Shown here piece by piece: positions 27,145 through 37,400 of a stretch of 42,961 bases of DNA (its first letter is position 1; every line of letters begins with the position of its first letter). Below the pieces are notes generated by a model that was given only the letters and a program-made list of their open reading frames with translations, did no database searches and was not told the origin of the DNA. The position numbers and the translations under genes are program-made. This stretch comes from a virus, in the IMG/VR virus record IMGVR_UViG_3300023179_000198, positions 1-42,961 of that record. One strand, 5' to 3'.

Positions 27145-27851
27145 TGGAAGAGGTAGTAGTTAAAAAGAAAAAAGGGGTACAATACTTTACCCAAGACACA
27201 GAAGATGCTATTGTATTATACAATAACACTGCTGATTTTGAGGTAAAAAGTAGAATCTATCACGATAGAATTCATTACGCCTTTTTTAAACTTACCGAAA
27301 ACATTATTCATACCTTTAAGTTTTATTATACTGAGGTAGATAATATTGAGGATTTACAACACGAGGTAATTACTTTTCTACTATCCAAGATCCATCTATT
27401 TAATCCAGAAAGAGGAGCTAAAGCGTATTCTTATTTTGGAACAATTGCTAAACGTTACTTAATATTATCAAACCAAAAGAATTATAAAAAACGTATTGAT
27501 ACTATTGGTTTAGATGCTCTTGAAGAAGATGAAGAACATTCATACAGCATCGATGATTCATCGCACGATGAGCGTCTATCAATGTTTATAGACATATTTA
27601 CCGAGTATTGCACCCGAAATATTTATAATTTATTTCCTAAAGAATATGACGCTCAAATTGCGGATGCTATTTTAGAACTATTCCGTAAACGAGAACATTT
27701 AGATATATTTAATAAAAAAGCTCTTTACATTTATATCCGTGAGATTGTAGACGTTAAAACACCTAAAATCACAAAGATAGCAAATCAGCTTTACGACATT
27801 TTTAAGGAAGGTTATATATTTTATTTGGAACATGGATATACAAGTTTTTAA
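27144..27851 (+). CDS. late-transcription sigma factor, T4 gp55-like
   Basis: A 235-residue protein with a sigma region 2-like core: a helix with FKLTENIIHTFKF, then IEDLQHEVITFLLSKIHLFNPERGAKAYSYFGTIAKRYL. The D-L-Q-H-E, F-x-P-x-x-G, A-Y-x-Y-F pattern is that of T4 gp55 and related sigma factors. There is no clear region 4, as in gp55. It would direct host RNA polymerase to late promoters, probably those with the ATATTTATAA box near late genes. The gene is followed directly by such a box. Confidence 0.75.
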   Translation: MEEVVVKKKKGVQYFTQDTEDAIVLYNNTADFEVKSRIYHDRIHYAFFKLTENIIHTFKFYYTEVDNIEDLQHEVITFLLSKIHLFNPERGAKAYSYFGTIAKRYLILSNQKNYKKRIDTIGLDALEEDEEHSYSIDDSSHDERLSMFIDIFTEYCTRNIYNLFPKEYDAQIADAILELFRKREHLDIFNKKALYIYIREIVDVKTPKITKIANQLYDIFKEGYIFYLEHGYTSF

Positions 27852-27856
27852 GTTTC

Positions 27857-27866
27857 ATATTTATAA
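27857..27866 (+). promoter_or_regulatory. late-type box ATATTTATAA
   Basis: The exact motif is 18 nt before the ATG at 27885, and a second, weaker TATATTTA follows at the start codon. It opens the virion-gene block. Confidence 0.6.
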
Positions 27867-27884
27867 GAAACTAACTGTATATTT

Positions 27885-28220
27885 ATGTCACAATTTGATA
27901 ATGTAATTTTTGGTAAGAAAAAATTCTCTGATGTTTTGGAGGAAATTTATAATAACCAAAAGAAAAAAGACCAACAGGTTACTGCTTTAATTAATGAATT
28001 AAAACCATTAATTTCCGATATTGGGGATGCTACTTTGGTAGTTCCTTTAATTAAGGAATATATGGAAATTAGTGTTAAAAATGATGATATTTTAATTAAG
28101 ATGGCTGCCTTAGCTCAACGTGCTATGGCAACAGTAACATCTGATGGTTCTTTAACTATTTCCGATGAGGAAAAAGATCAGCTATTAGCTGCTATGAATG
28201 AGTTAAAAGGAGATAAATAA
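27885..28220 (+). CDS. unknown virion-block protein
   Basis: A 111-residue helical protein without a known motif, the first gene after the late-type box. It overlaps the next structural gene by 1 nt (TAATG), so it is likely a virion or assembly protein. Confidence 0.65.
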   Translation: MSQFDNVIFGKKKFSDVLEEIYNNQKKKDQQVTALINELKPLISDIGDATLVVPLIKEYMEISVKNDDILIKMAALAQRAMATVTSDGSLTISDEEKDQLLAAMNELKGDK

Positions 28221-29452
28221 TGGCAAATTATGGTTTCTCAGCTTTAAACAATAATCTTAATGCTAATGCTAACAATGGATTTAATGTTGCAAATGCTATT
28301 TCTCAAGCTAATTTAATTAGAGCTGTTAGAGTATTAAGTATTGTTTTAGATGAAACCCATCCAAGATTTAAAGAATTGGGTGAATGGAATGCTTTAGGTA
28401 TTATTGAATATGAAGATGTTATAAATCCTTTACCATCTCCATCATTACAAACAGCACGACCATTAACTGGTAATTTTAAAAATTTACCGTTAATTAATGA
28501 AATTGTCTATTTAATTGGACTCCCTAATACTGATATTGCTTCAATATCATCTAATTCAACCGAATATTATATTAATATAGTTTCGCTTTGGAATCATCCT
28601 CATCATAATGCTTTTCCAACTTTACCTAATTCATTACCCCCCACACAACAAAAAGATTATGTTCAAACTCAAGCAGGCAATGTTAGAAGAGTAACAGATC
28701 AATCTACAGAAATATTTTTAGGTAAAACATTTAAAGAACGTTCTAATATTCATCCATTATTGCCTTTTGAAGGAGATATGCTTTATGAAGGTAGATGGGG
28801 TAACTCAATCCGTATTGGTTCTACTGTTAAAGATACTCCTAACAATTGGTCTACTACTGGTTCCAATGGAGATCCTATTACTATTATTAGAAATGGACAA
28901 GGTAAACAAACAGAGGAAGGTTGGATCCCAACAGTAGAGAATATTAATAATGATGATTCCTCAGTTTATTTTACAAGTACTCAAAAAATACCATTAAAAG
29001 CATCTAGTACTATATATAATAGTTACACAACAGCCCCTACAGCACCAGATCAATATGCTGGAAAACAAGTTATTTTAAATTCGGGTCGATTGGTATTTAA
29101 TACTACTCAAGACCATTTATTATTAAGTTCTGCTCAAACTATAGGATTTAACGCTGTTAAAGGATTTAATTTTGATACTAAAGCAAATTTTGTTGTAGGT
29201 GCTCCTTTAATTAAATTAGGTTCTAAAAATGCAACCGAACCTTTATTATTAGGTAATAAAACGGTTACTCTATTAAATCAATTATTAGTAAATTTAGAGG
29301 CGTTTATGACTATTTGCTCAACACTAGTTTCAACACCCCCAGGTACTCCTTTAGGACCTTTAAATATTGTGGCTGGTCAGATGTCAACTATATTAAATGG
29401 TTTACAACAAAATCTAAACGAAATTAAATCCAAAAACAATTTTACAGTATAA
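28220..29452 (+). CDS. baseplate hub/spike-like protein (gp5-type OB region)
   Basis: A 410-residue structural protein. The centre (about residues 181-230) has EGDMLYEGRWGNSIRIGSTV and GDPITIIRNGQG, the pattern of the OB-fold region of gp5-type baseplate hub proteins in T4-like phages. A Gln/Asn-rich start and a helical end flank it. No lysozyme domain is seen, in contrast to T4 gp5. Position upstream of the gp25-like and gp6-like genes supports a baseplate role. Confidence 0.6.
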   Translation: MANYGFSALNNNLNANANNGFNVANAISQANLIRAVRVLSIVLDETHPRFKELGEWNALGIIEYEDVINPLPSPSLQTARPLTGNFKNLPLINEIVYLIGLPNTDIASISSNSTEYYINIVSLWNHPHHNAFPTLPNSLPPTQQKDYVQTQAGNVRRVTDQSTEIFLGKTFKERSNIHPLLPFEGDMLYEGRWGNSIRIGSTVKDTPNNWSTTGSNGDPITIIRNGQGKQTEEGWIPTVENINNDDSSVYFTSTQKIPLKASSTIYNSYTTAPTAPDQYAGKQVILNSGRLVFNTTQDHLLLSSAQTIGFNAVKGFNFDTKANFVVGAPLIKLGSKNATEPLLLGNKTVTLLNQLLVNLEAFMTICSTLVSTPPGTPLGPLNIVAGQMSTILNGLQQNLNEIKSKNNFTV

Positions 29453-30318
29453 TGGCAAATATACAAAATATTGATTTACAAGCAATCCAAAAAGCAACCC
29501 CAGATAATCTAAAAGCATCTGGTACTGCTAAATTAGGTACGTTAATATTTACTCAAGGTAAAATAATAAATCAATTATTAGATCCTATTGCTAATAAATT
29601 ATTATCTCAAGTTACTTCACCTGATGGAACTTGTGTTTCCCAACAAATATTAGACAAAACTATTAATCAAAGAAATGGTTTAGTTTTACAATTAAATGAT
29701 ATAGGTAATAATTTAAATAAATTAACTAATACTTTAACAGGTCTTTCTAATTATTTAAGTTTAGCTCAAACCGTTATAACAATACTTAAAACGGCTAAAA
29801 TAGCTACTTCTATAGCAGCTAAGGTTTTACCTGTTGTTCCTGGAATTATTCCTTCTACTATAAGTGATTTAGAGGATGCTAAAAATCAAATTACATTTAC
29901 AAATACAGGTACATCTAAGTTAGACAAAATCCAAGGTTCAGTATCTTCAGCAGCTATTTCAGTTTCAATTGTTAATGGATATATTTTAAATATTGTCACT
30001 ACATTAAATTTATTAGATATTATTTTAATAAAATGTAGTCCTAATTCAACCTTTGCTCCAATTTCTAAAGATATAAACGCTAGTGCGGATGCTCAAAAAC
30101 AAGCAGAAACTACAATAAATAAAATCACATATAATGGTTTTATTATTGAAATACAAGAAGTACCTTATACACCTACTGTTACTCGTAGAAGAGCAGTTGG
30201 TAAAACTCAACAAGGGATTATTTTAATTCAAACCGAATTATCATTTACTACGGATCCATTAACTTTAATTAATGAATTAAAACTAATAATCGACAGAGAC
30301 AATTTAAAAGCTTATTAA
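29452..30318 (+). CDS. tail/baseplate protein, unknown role
   Basis: A 288-residue protein with long helices, a hydrophobic central part (about residues 110-145) and a beta C-terminus with GFIIEIQEVPYTP, RRRAVGKTQQGIILIQ and LKLIIDRDNLKAY. I have the impression of similar C-termini in other T4-like marine phages, without a known function. It overlaps the gene before by 1 nt. The hydrophobic part could insert into a membrane during infection; this is inference. Confidence 0.6.
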   Translation: MANIQNIDLQAIQKATPDNLKASGTAKLGTLIFTQGKIINQLLDPIANKLLSQVTSPDGTCVSQQILDKTINQRNGLVLQLNDIGNNLNKLTNTLTGLSNYLSLAQTVITILKTAKIATSIAAKVLPVVPGIIPSTISDLEDAKNQITFTNTGTSKLDKIQGSVSSAAISVSIVNGYILNIVTTLNLLDIILIKCSPNSTFAPISKDINASADAQKQAETTINKITYNGFIIEIQEVPYTPTVTRRRAVGKTQQGIILIQTELSFTTDPLTLINELKLIIDRDNLKAY

Positions 30319-30322
30319 CTTA

Positions 30323-30332
30323 ATATTTATAA
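30323..30332 (+). promoter_or_regulatory. late-type box ATATTTATAA
   Basis: The exact motif is 3 nt before the ATG at 30336. Confidence 0.55.
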
Positions 30333-30335
30333 ACA

Positions 30336-30683
30336 ATGAAACCATCAGATTTTAAAAAAATTATTAAAGAGGCAGTAAGGGAAGCTATTCAAGAAGAATT
30401 AAAAGATATTCTATTGGAAGCTGTTCGTGCCCCTAAAACAATTGTTACGGAGTCACTTAGAGACACTTACGCACAACCACATCTTTCAAAACCAAAACAA
30501 TTAACTCCTTCTGAAAGACAAGCAATGTTTGGAGGTATTTTAGAGGAAATGCAAACCGGAGGAGCTGCAAACTCAGCTTATGCTGGAAATTTTCAACCAC
30601 AAGGACCTGTAGATTCTACTAATGGAGCATTACCTGAAGGTAGTGTTGGTTTAGACCAAATAATGGCTTTAATGAATAAATAA
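30336..30683 (+). CDS. small assembly protein with helical leader
   Basis: A 115-residue protein with an amphipathic helical start (DFKKIIKE, then AVREAIQEEL) and a Gly/Pro/Gln-rich, disordered second half. The start resembles capsid-targeting leaders (IxE followed by A). It overlaps the gp25-like gene by 1 nt. It may be a scaffold, chaperone or packaged protein; no family is recognised. Confidence 0.55.
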   Translation: MKPSDFKKIIKEAVREAIQEELKDILLEAVRAPKTIVTESLRDTYAQPHLSKPKQLTPSERQAMFGGILEEMQTGGAANSAYAGNFQPQGPVDSTNGALPEGSVGLDQIMALMNK

Positions 30684-31090
30684 TGGCATTTGGAGCTAAA
30701 AAGATATTCCCTATAGATACTCAACCAGGAACGGCTGTTGGGGTGGATATTCCTTTTAATGCTCCTGCTGTTTTTAAACCAAATTATACTACTCAAGCAT
30801 CAATCAAAAACAATTTAATTAATTTCTTTTTAACAAATAAAAATGAAAGATATTTAAATCCAACTTTTGGTGGTGATTTACGAGCTTTTATATTTCAACA
30901 AATAACTGAAGGAAATTTAGACTACTTAAAACAAGATATTCAGTCTCAATTAGGTATATATTTTCAAAACGTGATTATTGGAAGTTTAGATATTTTATCT
31001 TCACCAGACATTAATCAAATTAGTGTAATATTAAAATATAGTATAAAAGATACTGGATTAACTGACGAAATACAATTAGCATTTATATAA
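30683..31090 (+). CDS. baseplate wedge protein, gp25-like
   Basis: A 135-residue GPW/gp25 domain: NNLINFFLTNKNERYLNPTFGGDLRAFIFQ is the usual signature (helix, then PxFGxxLR), followed by helices and the final strands of the fold. T4 gp25 joins the baseplate wedge and starts sheath polymerisation. The gene is followed, with a 1-nt overlap, by the gp6-like gene, the expected neighbour. Confidence 0.88.
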   Translation: MAFGAKKIFPIDTQPGTAVGVDIPFNAPAVFKPNYTTQASIKNNLINFFLTNKNERYLNPTFGGDLRAFIFQQITEGNLDYLKQDIQSQLGIYFQNVIIGSLDILSSPDINQISVILKYSIKDTGLTDEIQLAFI

Positions 31091-32949
31091 TGGCTACTAA
31101 AAAAAGAAATATAACCTATATTAATAAGGACTTTAGTGAACTAAGGGCTAGTTTAATTGACTACGCTAGGACTTACTTCCCTACAACTTATAATGATTTT
31201 ACTCCTACCTCACCAGGTATGATGTTTATGGAAATGGCGGCCTATGTAGGTGATGTTTTATCATTTTATATGGATAACCAAATCCAAGAAAACTTTTTAC
31301 AGTATGCTCGTCAAACAAATAACTTATATGAACTGGCTTATATGTTTGGTTATAAACCAAATGTAACTCAAGTTGCCTCAGCACCTGTTGATTTTTATCA
31401 ACAAGTACCTGCCGTATCTTCTGGTTCAACTTATTTTCCTGATTTTAGTTATGCTTTATCTATTGATTCAAATGCTGTAATTAATTCTACAAGTAATACT
31501 AATGTTTCCTTTTTAATAGAAGACCCAATAGATTTTTCAGTCTCTAGTTCAGGTGATCCAACTTCCGTTTCCGTATTTTCATTAAGTGGAAACATTCCAA
31601 CATATTACCTATTAAAGAAAACAAGAAAAGCTTCATCTGCTACTATTAATACTACTACTTTTTCATTTGGTGCTCCTGTTCCTTTTAATACAGTTGATAT
31701 AACTGCAAATAAGATTATTGGTATTTTAGATATAACAGATAGTGATGGAAATATATGGTATGAGGTAGATTATTTGGCTCAAGAAACAATATTTGATTCA
31801 ATTAAAAACACAAATACAAACGATCCTAATTTATCACAATATTCTGGAGATACTCCTTATTTATTACAATTAAAATTAATTCAAAGAAGGTTTGCTACTC
31901 GTTTTATAGATTCAACAACATTACAATTACAATTTGGTTCAGGAACTACAGCCGATAATGATGCTGAAATTATTCCAAATCCAGATAACGTAGGTCTAGG
32001 ATTACCTTTTGGACAAAGTAAATTAACAACAGCTTATTCACCTAATAACTTTATATTTACAAATACTTATGGTATTGCCCCTTCTAATACTACTTTAACA
32101 GTAAGGTATTTAACAGGTGGCGGTGCTTCAGCAAATGTTCCTTCAAACGATTTAACTAATTTAACAGCAAATATTCAGTTTTTAAATAGTAATTTAAATT
32201 CTGTTACAGCAACTACTATATTTAATTCGTTAGCTGTTACAAACCCATTAGCTGCTGATGGGGGTGGAGATGGAGATTCAATAGAGGAAATTAGACAAAA
32301 CGCTTCAGCTAATTATGCATCACAGTTACGTAACGTAACTCAAGATGATTATTTAGTAAGAACACTTTCAATGCCAGCTAATTATGGGGTAGTTGCTAAA
32401 GCTTTCATTGAACCAACTAAAGCACAATCACAAACAGCAGGACAATCTGCCTCAATTTTAGATTTATATGTTTTAACTTTTGATATTAATAATAAACTAA
32501 ACACAGCTTCTCGTGCTTTAAAACAAAATATTACCACTTATCTTTCCCAATACAGAATGGTAAATGATTCTGTTAATATTAAAGATGCTTTTATTATTAA
32601 TATAGGAGTTAATTTTGATATTATTATATTACCAAACTTTAATAGTAATGAAGTTTTATCTAAATGTATTTTAGCATTACAAGATTTCTTTGCTATTAGT
32701 AAATGGGCAATTAACGAACCAATCGTATTAAGAGATCTTTATATTTTATTAGATGCTATTGAGGGAGTTCAAACAGTTAAAGCTGTTAATATTACTAATT
32801 TAGTAGGAGAAAATTTAGGATACTCACCTTATGCTTATGACATAAATGGAGCTACAATTTCAAACGTAGTATATCCTTCATTAGATCCTTCAATATTTGA
32901 AGTTAAATATCCAAATACAGACATTCAAGGAAGAGTAGTAAATTTATAA
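31090..32949 (+). CDS. baseplate wedge protein, gp6/J-like
   Basis: A 619-residue protein with the features of gp6/baseplate J proteins: an N-terminal helical part (DFSELRASLIDYARTYFP, PGMMFMEMAAYVGDVLSFYM), a variable beta middle, and the C-terminal core DGDSIEEIRQNA, VTQDDYLVRTLSMP and YLSQYRMVNDSVNI. In T4, gp6 forms the inner ring of the baseplate. Order and length agree with T4. Confidence 0.85.
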   Translation: MATKKRNITYINKDFSELRASLIDYARTYFPTTYNDFTPTSPGMMFMEMAAYVGDVLSFYMDNQIQENFLQYARQTNNLYELAYMFGYKPNVTQVASAPVDFYQQVPAVSSGSTYFPDFSYALSIDSNAVINSTSNTNVSFLIEDPIDFSVSSSGDPTSVSVFSLSGNIPTYYLLKKTRKASSATINTTTFSFGAPVPFNTVDITANKIIGILDITDSDGNIWYEVDYLAQETIFDSIKNTNTNDPNLSQYSGDTPYLLQLKLIQRRFATRFIDSTTLQLQFGSGTTADNDAEIIPNPDNVGLGLPFGQSKLTTAYSPNNFIFTNTYGIAPSNTTLTVRYLTGGGASANVPSNDLTNLTANIQFLNSNLNSVTATTIFNSLAVTNPLAADGGGDGDSIEEIRQNASANYASQLRNVTQDDYLVRTLSMPANYGVVAKAFIEPTKAQSQTAGQSASILDLYVLTFDINNKLNTASRALKQNITTYLSQYRMVNDSVNIKDAFIINIGVNFDIIILPNFNSNEVLSKCILALQDFFAISKWAINEPIVLRDLYILLDAIEGVQTVKAVNITNLVGENLGYSPYAYDINGATISNVVYPSLDPSIFEVKYPNTDIQGRVVNL

Positions 32950-32953
32950 CAAA

Positions 32954-34099
32954 ATGGCAGTACTAAAAATATTCCCCGAAAAAGACGCTACATTATATTC
33001 TCTATTCCCTAACATGAATACAGGATTAGATGAAATTGTAGAAGCTACTCTTACTACTTTAGCTTATTCTAATCCATATCCCCAAGCTAGTCGATTTGTA
33101 CTTCAGTTTAATGATGCTGAATTATCATCTTCAATTAGTTTGATTCCAACAACTAAATACAATAATGGAAATTGGAAAGCTCAATTGCAATGTTTTGTAG
33201 CTACAGTTGATGGTTTAAATGTAGATACTACTGTTAAGTGTTTTCCATTAGCTGATCCTTGGGGAATGGGAACAGGACGTTACTTAGATAGTCCTATATC
33301 AACAAACGGAACATCTTGGGTTTGGGCAGATTATTCAGGCAGTACATTATGGACAGCAAGTATTCCAACCGGAGCTACTGCCTCTTATACTTCATCCGTT
33401 CCCGCAGGAGGTGGAGTATGGTATACAGGTTCTCAATATTCTTCATCTGTTACTTTTACTTATAGAACAGATAAAGATATTAATTTAGATGTAACAAATA
33501 CTGTTAAAGCTTGGACAACTGGTTCTGGTACTATTCCTACAACTAAATTAACTAATTATGGATTTATAGTTAAACAAGATGTAGAATTTGTAAATAATAA
33601 TAATTATCAACCTGAATTAAAATATTTTTCTGTTGATACCAATACAATTTATCCTCCTGCTTTACAAATTAGTTGGGATGATTCCACTTGGAATACAGGA
33701 TCATCACCTCAAACAATTTTAAATACATTACCTGCTACTATTACTCTAGCACAAAATCCAGGAACATTTTATAGTTCAAGTATAAATCGTTTTAGAATAA
33801 ATGCTCGTCCTGAATACCCACTTCAATTATGGCAAACATCTTCTGTTTATACTAACAATTATTATTTACCTTCTGGTTCATCTTATTATGCTATTAAGGA
33901 TTTAGAAACTAATGAATATATAGTTAATTTTGATACTAATTATACCAAATTAAGTGCTGATGCTACCTCTAGTTATTTTGATATGTACATGAATTATCTC
34001 CAACCAGAAAGATATTATACTGTATTAATTCAAAGTACAATTGATGGTTCAACAGTTGTATTTAATGACCAATATTACTTTAAAGTGATTAATGGATAA
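32954..34099 (+). CDS. tail protein with DNRLRE-like fold
   Basis: A 381-residue protein whose first ~235 residues follow DNRLRE-like order: FPEKDATLYS and NMNTG at the start, and LDVTNTVKAW (from about residue 178) with NYGFIVK and PELKYFSVDT near the end. The family is a jelly-roll beta domain found in surface and polysaccharide-binding proteins. The C-terminal part is beta-rich. It follows the gp6-like gene after 4 nt and is likely a baseplate or fibre component. Confidence 0.55.
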   Translation: MAVLKIFPEKDATLYSLFPNMNTGLDEIVEATLTTLAYSNPYPQASRFVLQFNDAELSSSISLIPTTKYNNGNWKAQLQCFVATVDGLNVDTTVKCFPLADPWGMGTGRYLDSPISTNGTSWVWADYSGSTLWTASIPTGATASYTSSVPAGGGVWYTGSQYSSSVTFTYRTDKDINLDVTNTVKAWTTGSGTIPTTKLTNYGFIVKQDVEFVNNNNYQPELKYFSVDTNTIYPPALQISWDDSTWNTGSSPQTILNTLPATITLAQNPGTFYSSSINRFRINARPEYPLQLWQTSSVYTNNYYLPSGSSYYAIKDLETNEYIVNFDTNYTKLSADATSSYFDMYMNYLQPERYYTVLIQSTIDGSTVVFNDQYYFKVING

Positions 34100-34440
34100 T
34101 GGAGCAAATAAACTTAAATAAACAAGTTTATGATAAAAACCAATACCAAAAGGTAATTGATACCTCCTTTACCCAATTAGTTAACGTTTCTTCTTCTTTA
34201 TCTTCTTCATTACCTACAATATCTGTAGATCAATTTTTTCAATATTATCAAGATTTGTTTTATAGTATACCTAAGCTTGGAGATATAAATTCTCATGAGT
34301 ACCTTATAAAAACAAGTACTGATTATATTGGTAGTTCTCAACAAACAAATGATACAATTCAAGCGTTAGTTGAGGAAGTAACATCTTTAAGACAAGAAAA
34401 TCTTAGTTTACAACAACAAACCCTCTCAGGAAGTATATAA
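34099..34440 (+). CDS. small tail protein with C-terminal coiled coil
   Basis: A 113-residue protein, Ser/Gln-rich, with a C-terminal coiled coil (LVEEVTSLRQENLSLQQQ). It overlaps the genes on both sides by 1 nt. It may bridge the DNRLRE-like protein and the giant tail protein. No family is recognised. Confidence 0.65.
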   Translation: MEQINLNKQVYDKNQYQKVIDTSFTQLVNVSSSLSSSLPTISVDQFFQYYQDLFYSIPKLGDINSHEYLIKTSTDYIGSSQQTNDTIQALVEEVTSLRQENLSLQQQTLSGSI

Positions 34441-37400
34441 TGGCCGAAATAATTAACATAAATCCAATAAACCCATTTACCTTTGAACTACAGGAATATT
34501 CTGTTTCTGATAGTTCTCTTATTACTTCATTTAATATAGATACTACATTTGATCCTAATATTGATTATTTAGAGTATTTTATTTATGATTTAAATGGTAA
34601 TGTTTTAATACAAAACGTTAGTGGATATCCTGGGTATAAATTAATTGATAATGATGTTGTTTTATATCCTGAAGTAGATTTAAAGGCCTATGGTTATACT
34701 GAAGGTCAATATAATACTTTATATAACTTTTTAACCCCAAAATTAGGTTCTAATAGTTTTACTACTTACTATATTTCAGAAATTAGTTCTGATCGAACAG
34801 AGGTAAGATTAGATACAACAGCTATTCCTAATGCTTTAGTAATTTCATCTACTACAGAGTTAATAAATGATATTACAAACTCAACAGGAAGTTATTATGA
34901 TTTTTATTTAAATTTTGGTAACAATGATTTAGTTATTGCTGTTAACGCTTTATTGGATACAACAGATCCTACTAATCCTACAGTATTAATTAAATTATAT
35001 GAGCCCTTACCTTCTCAATTTAATTTACAATCTCAATTATGGGTTGTATCTCAAGTTTCAGAACCAGTTGCTTACAATATTAATATTGCTCAAACCTTTG
35101 ATGTTACAAGTAATAATGTTCAATTAAGAGGTCCTAATACTAATATTAGTGTTAAAAACCAAATAAATAACTCTACTGATTATTCTAGCTACCAAGCATT
35201 ATCCGCTACTACAGCTAAAACAGGATCTAATAGTTTACAATATCAGCTAAACAATTTATTAGCTCAAACAGGGGTATCAGTAAATGTAGATTATTCTGAT
35301 TATTCTAATTTTATACATTTTTCTAATGCTCAAGTAAGGTTAGAAAATTTCTATTATAAATTATCGTTAATCGAACAATATTCTTATAGTTCAAGTTTAT
35401 CTGATAATGCTCCTACAAATTATTATACATCTCAAAGTAGTGTAATTTATCAAAGCAAAATAGATACTATTATTACTGCTTTTGATAATTACGAGTACTA
35501 TCTTTACTATAACTCAGGTTCAACTTCTTGGCCTAAATCAAATACTGCTCCCCCATACGTAAACGTACCTACTACCTCATCGGCAGGTTTAACTTGGTTT
35601 GCAAGTCAATCAGCAGTAGCCGAGTATTATGATTCTGAAAATAATAATGCTTTAACTTTAGCTATCCCTTCATACCTTAGAGATGATGATAACAACCAAC
35701 AATATATTTTATTTATTGAAATGGTTGGTCAATTATTTGATGAGGTATTTGTTTACTTACAAGGGATTACAGATAAAGCAAATAACGATAATAGATTAAC
35801 TTATGGTGTTTCTAAAGATTTAGTAGCCGATGTTTTAAGAGATTTAGGTATTAAAATTTACCAAAACAATTTTTCATCAAATGATCTTTATCAAGCATTA
35901 ATTGGTATAACTCCCTCAGGTAGTCTATATAATTTACCTTTTACTACTCCAACCCTACCCGTGCCAACAGGATCGGGTTTAGAATATATAGTATCATATG
36001 TAACCGCATCATCTACCAGTTCGTTGGTACCCACGTATGATGTAAATGCCTCTGTTTATAAACGCATATATAACAGTGTTCCTTATATTTTAAAGAAAAA
36101 AGGATCGTACGCTGGTTTAAGAGCTTTAATAAATTTATTTGGTGTTCCGGATACAGTATTAAGAATTTCTGAGTTTGGAGGTCAAAATAAAATCAATACT
36201 AATGATTATGATTATTGGTATGATCAGTTTAATTATGCTTTTTACACCTCAGGCTCAAACTATGTAACTTCATCTTTTAGTTTAAATACTGCTTGGGCCT
36301 CTAGTAATAATGTTCCTCAAGCCGTAGAATTTAGATTTAAAACAGATGGTTTACCTCAAAACACAGCAAGTATTGCCTCTCAAAGTTTATGGGAAACTGA
36401 TGGACTAGTTAAGTTAGTTTTAAAATATACTGGTTCAGGATATACAAGTGGTTCTTATTCAGGTTCAGTAGTAAATCCTTATAATCAATACGCTAAATTA
36501 GATTTTTCACCTGATCCAACTTCCCCACAAACATCAGCAAGTATATATTTACCTTTCTATGATGGGGGTTGGTGGTCTGTTTTAGTAAATAAAGAAGGTA
36601 CAAACTATACTTTAACTGCTAAAAATAAAATTTATATTGGGGATGATGGTAACTTTATAGGTTTTCAAGCCTCCTCATCAGTAAATCCATTTACAGCAGA
36701 CCCATGGAATAATAGTACTAAATCTTATTTTGGTGTTTCATCATCATTATCAGGAAAAATATTTACTGGTTCTTTACAAGAAATTAGGTATTATACTAAT
36801 ACTTTAAGCCAAAGTAATTTTAATGATTATGTAATGAACCCTTATGCTATTGATGGTAATTATGTTAATTCTGCTCCTTACGTTTTAGTTTTTAGAGCAC
36901 CTTTAGGTTCAGACTTAATTACAGGTTCAACCACTTCCATTCATCCCAAAATAACAGGATCTTGGGTTGCTACCTCTTCATTTGCCTCTAATAGTAGTTA
37001 TTATTATAAATCAACCCCTGCTTTTGAAAACAATACAGAAGTTATTTTTGTAAATGAGTTCCCTGCAGGTATTAAAAATAGGATTTCAAACAAAATCCAA
37101 CAACAAAATATTGTCTTACCTTATAGCAGTAGTGATTCTAATATTCCTAATGCTGATGTATTATCTCCTTTTAGATCTATTCAGCAACAGTCTGTACTAA
37201 GTGGTTCGTACACTAAAAACATTAATTATGTTGAGATCGCTTTTTCACCCCAAAACGAAATAAACGATGATATTAACGAACAATTAGGTTACTTTAATAT
37301 TGGTGAGTACATTGGAGATCCAAGACTACAATCCACTACAGCAGAATCATATCCTGATTTAGATGCTTTAAGGGATGCTTATTTTACAAAATATTCTTCT

